From Anomaloglossus baeobatrachus (taxonomy: Eukaryota > Chordata > Amphibia > Anura > Aromobatidae), in the NCBI RefSeq assembly GCF_048569485.1, contig NC_134364.1, forward strand, positions 125,190,882 through 125,254,881: a stretch of 64,000 nucleotides of DNA. The letters are read 5' to 3'. The notes beneath the pieces were generated by a model. The model was given only the letters and a program-made list of their open reading frames with translations, made no database searches and was not told the origin of the DNA. Position numbers and translations under genes: made by a program. Of this stretch, positions 61,901 through 64,000 are shown one piece after another (within the stretch, counting starts at the first letter, position 1; each line of letters begins with the position of its first letter).

Positions 61901-64000
61901 TATTATAGAGTCATTACACACAGAGGGCTCTATTCCTATATATTATATAGTCATTACACACAGAGGGATCTATTCCTCTATATTATATAGTCATTACACA
62001 CAGGGGGATCTATTCCTCTATATTATATAGTCATTACACACAGAGGGATCTATTCCTCTATATTATATAGTCATTACACACAGAGGGATCTATTCCTATA
62101 TATTATATAGTCATTACACACAGAGGGATCTATTCCTCAATATTATATAGTTATTACACACAGAGGGATCTATTCCTATATATTATATAGTCATTACACA
62201 CAGCGGGATCTATTCCTCTATATTATATAGAAGTCATTACACACAGAGGGCTCTATTCCTATATATTATATAGAGTCATTACACACAGAGGGCTCTATTC
62301 CTATATATTATATAGTCATTACACACAGAGGGCTCTATTCCTATATATTATATAGAGTCATTACACACAGAGGGCTCTATTCCTATATATTATATAGAGT
62401 CATTACACACAGAGGGCTCTATTCCTATATATTATATAGAGTCATTACACACAGAGGGCTCTATTCCTATATATTATATAGTCATTACACACAGAGGGCT
62501 CTATTCCTATATATTATATAGAGTCATTACACACAGAGGGCTCTATTCCTATATATTATATAGAGTCATTACACACAGAGGGATCTATTCCTCTATATTA
62601 TATAGTCATTACACACAGAGGGATCTATTCCTCTATATTATATAGTCATTACACACAGAGGGATCTATTCCTCTATATTATATAGTCATTACACAAAGAG
62701 GGATCTATTCCTCTATATTATATAGTCATTACACATAGAGGGATCTATTCCTCTATATTATATAGTCATTCCACACAGAAGGATCTATTCCTATATATTA
62801 TATAGTCATTACACACAGAGGGATCTATTCCTATATATTATATAGAGTCATTACACACAGAGGGATCTATTCCTATATATTATATAGTCATTACACACAG
62901 AGGGATCTATTCCTATATATTATATAGAGTCATTACACACAGAGGGATCTATTCCTATATATTATATAGAGTCATTACACACAGAGGGCTCTATTTCTAT
63001 ATATTATATAGAGTCATTACACACAGAGGGATCTATTCCTCTATATTATATAGTCATTACACACAGAGGGATCTATTCCTCTATATTATATAGTCATTAC
63101 ACACAGAGGGATCTATTCCTCTATATTATATAGTCATTACACATAGAGGGATCTATTCCTCTATATTATATAGTCATTACACACAGAGGGATCTATTCCT
63201 CTATATTATATAGTCATTACACACAGAGGGATCTATTCCTCTATATTATATAGTCATTACACATAGAGGGATCTATTCCTCTATATTATATAGTCATTAC
63301 ACACAGAAGGATCTATTCCTATATATTATATAGTCATTACACACAGAGGGGTCTATTCCTATATATTATATAGAGTCATTACACACAGAGGGATCTATTC
63401 CTATATATTATATAGTCATTACACACAGAGGGATCTATTCCTATATATTATATAGAGTCATTACACACAGGGATCTATTCCTATATATTATATAGTCATT
63501 ACACACAGAGGGATCTATTCCTATATATTATATAGTCATTACACACAGAGGGATCTATTCCTCTATATTATATAGTCATTACACACAGCGGGATCTATTC
63601 CTCTATATTATATAGAGTCATTACACACAGAGGGATCTATTCCTATATATTATATAGTCATTACACACAGCGGGATCTATTCCTCTATATTATATAGAGT
63701 CATTACACACAGAGGGATCTATTCCTATATATTATATAGTCATTACACACAGAGGGATCTATTCCTCAATATTATATAGTTATTACACACAGAGGGATCT
63801 ATTCCTATATATTATATAGTCATTACACACAGAGGGATCTATTCCTATATATTATATAGAAGTCATTACACACAGAGGGCTCTATTCCTATATATTATAT
63901 AGAGTCATTACACACAGAGGAATCTATTCCTATATATTATAGAGTCATTACACACAGAGGGCTCTATTCCTATATATTATATAGAGTCATTACACACAGA
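58905..64000. repeat. 40/42-bp AT-rich array running off the window
   Basis: About 125 copies of tagtcattacacacagaggg followed by atctattcctctatattata (40 bp). A 42-bp form has gagtcatt, and ggctct, ggattt and cgggat variants occur. Variant order repeats: rare landmarks at 61421 and 61825 recur about 2033 bp later at 63454 and 63859, so a higher-order block of about 2 kb is present and continues past the right edge. Confidence 0.97.

Overview
This is vertebrate nuclear DNA, almost certainly from a frog or toad (anuran). Five intron-containing protein genes carry GT-AG introns. There are three Tc1-like transposon families plus a fourth element end, hAT-type MITEs, and an extreme load of tandem repeats. 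By my rough sum, a little over half of the 64 kb is tandem array. The placement in anurans is inference from repeat style and gene content; no species is claimed.

Genes, left to right: the 3' end of CREB3L4 (+, 587-1221); two CART neuropeptide genes in tandem (+, 11219-14201 and 20310-25199); JTB (-, 27892-32435); RAB13 (-, 34453-48537); RPS27/eS27 (+, 53650-55218). Apart from CREB3L4, which starts beyond the left edge, each has a complete reading frame once its exons are joined: 114, 108, 143, 201 and 84 residues. The order and strands CREB3L4(+)-JTB(-)-RAB13(-)-RPS27(+) match human 1q21.3 as I know it. The two CART genes are extra, lying between CREB3L4 and JTB. They have the usual three-exon layout and six-cysteine domain. 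The first keeps only the KK processing site and the second only the KR site, which suggests divided prohormone processing.

Repeat layout: 0-0.56 kb, a G-rich 43-bp array in a CREB3L4 intron. 2.1-10.7 kb, a nest of DNA transposons in which one Tc1-like element is split about 6.8 kb apart around a second, nearly whole Tc1-like copy. 11.4-13.9 kb, a 52-bp array filling CART-A intron 1. 15.0-20.0 kb, a 35-bp array with a 1.5-kb insertion. 20.5-24.8 kb, a 35-bp array filling CART-B intron 1. 25.6-27.5 kb, an 86-bp array. 28.6-32.3 kb, arrays filling JTB intron 1. 32.9-33.5 kb, a 30-bp array. 34.9-35.4 kb, a 33-bp array in a RAB13 intron. 36.8-46.0 kb, an 82-bp satellite with higher-order structure and a hAT MITE inserted in it. 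46.2-48.2 kb, a roughly 51-bp array. 49-53 kb, degenerate arrays around LINE fragments. 57.2-57.6 kb, a 45-bp array. 58.9-64 kb, a 40/42-bp array running off the end.

The most notable observations are the CART pair with complementary cleavage sites, and three places where a tandem array has grown out of transposon sequence (a LINE 3' end, a DNA-transposon terminus and the inside of a Tc1-like element). The very long open frames in 29-32 kb and 46-48 kb are products of repeat periodicity and are not genes. No tRNA, rRNA, CRISPR or bacterial feature was seen.
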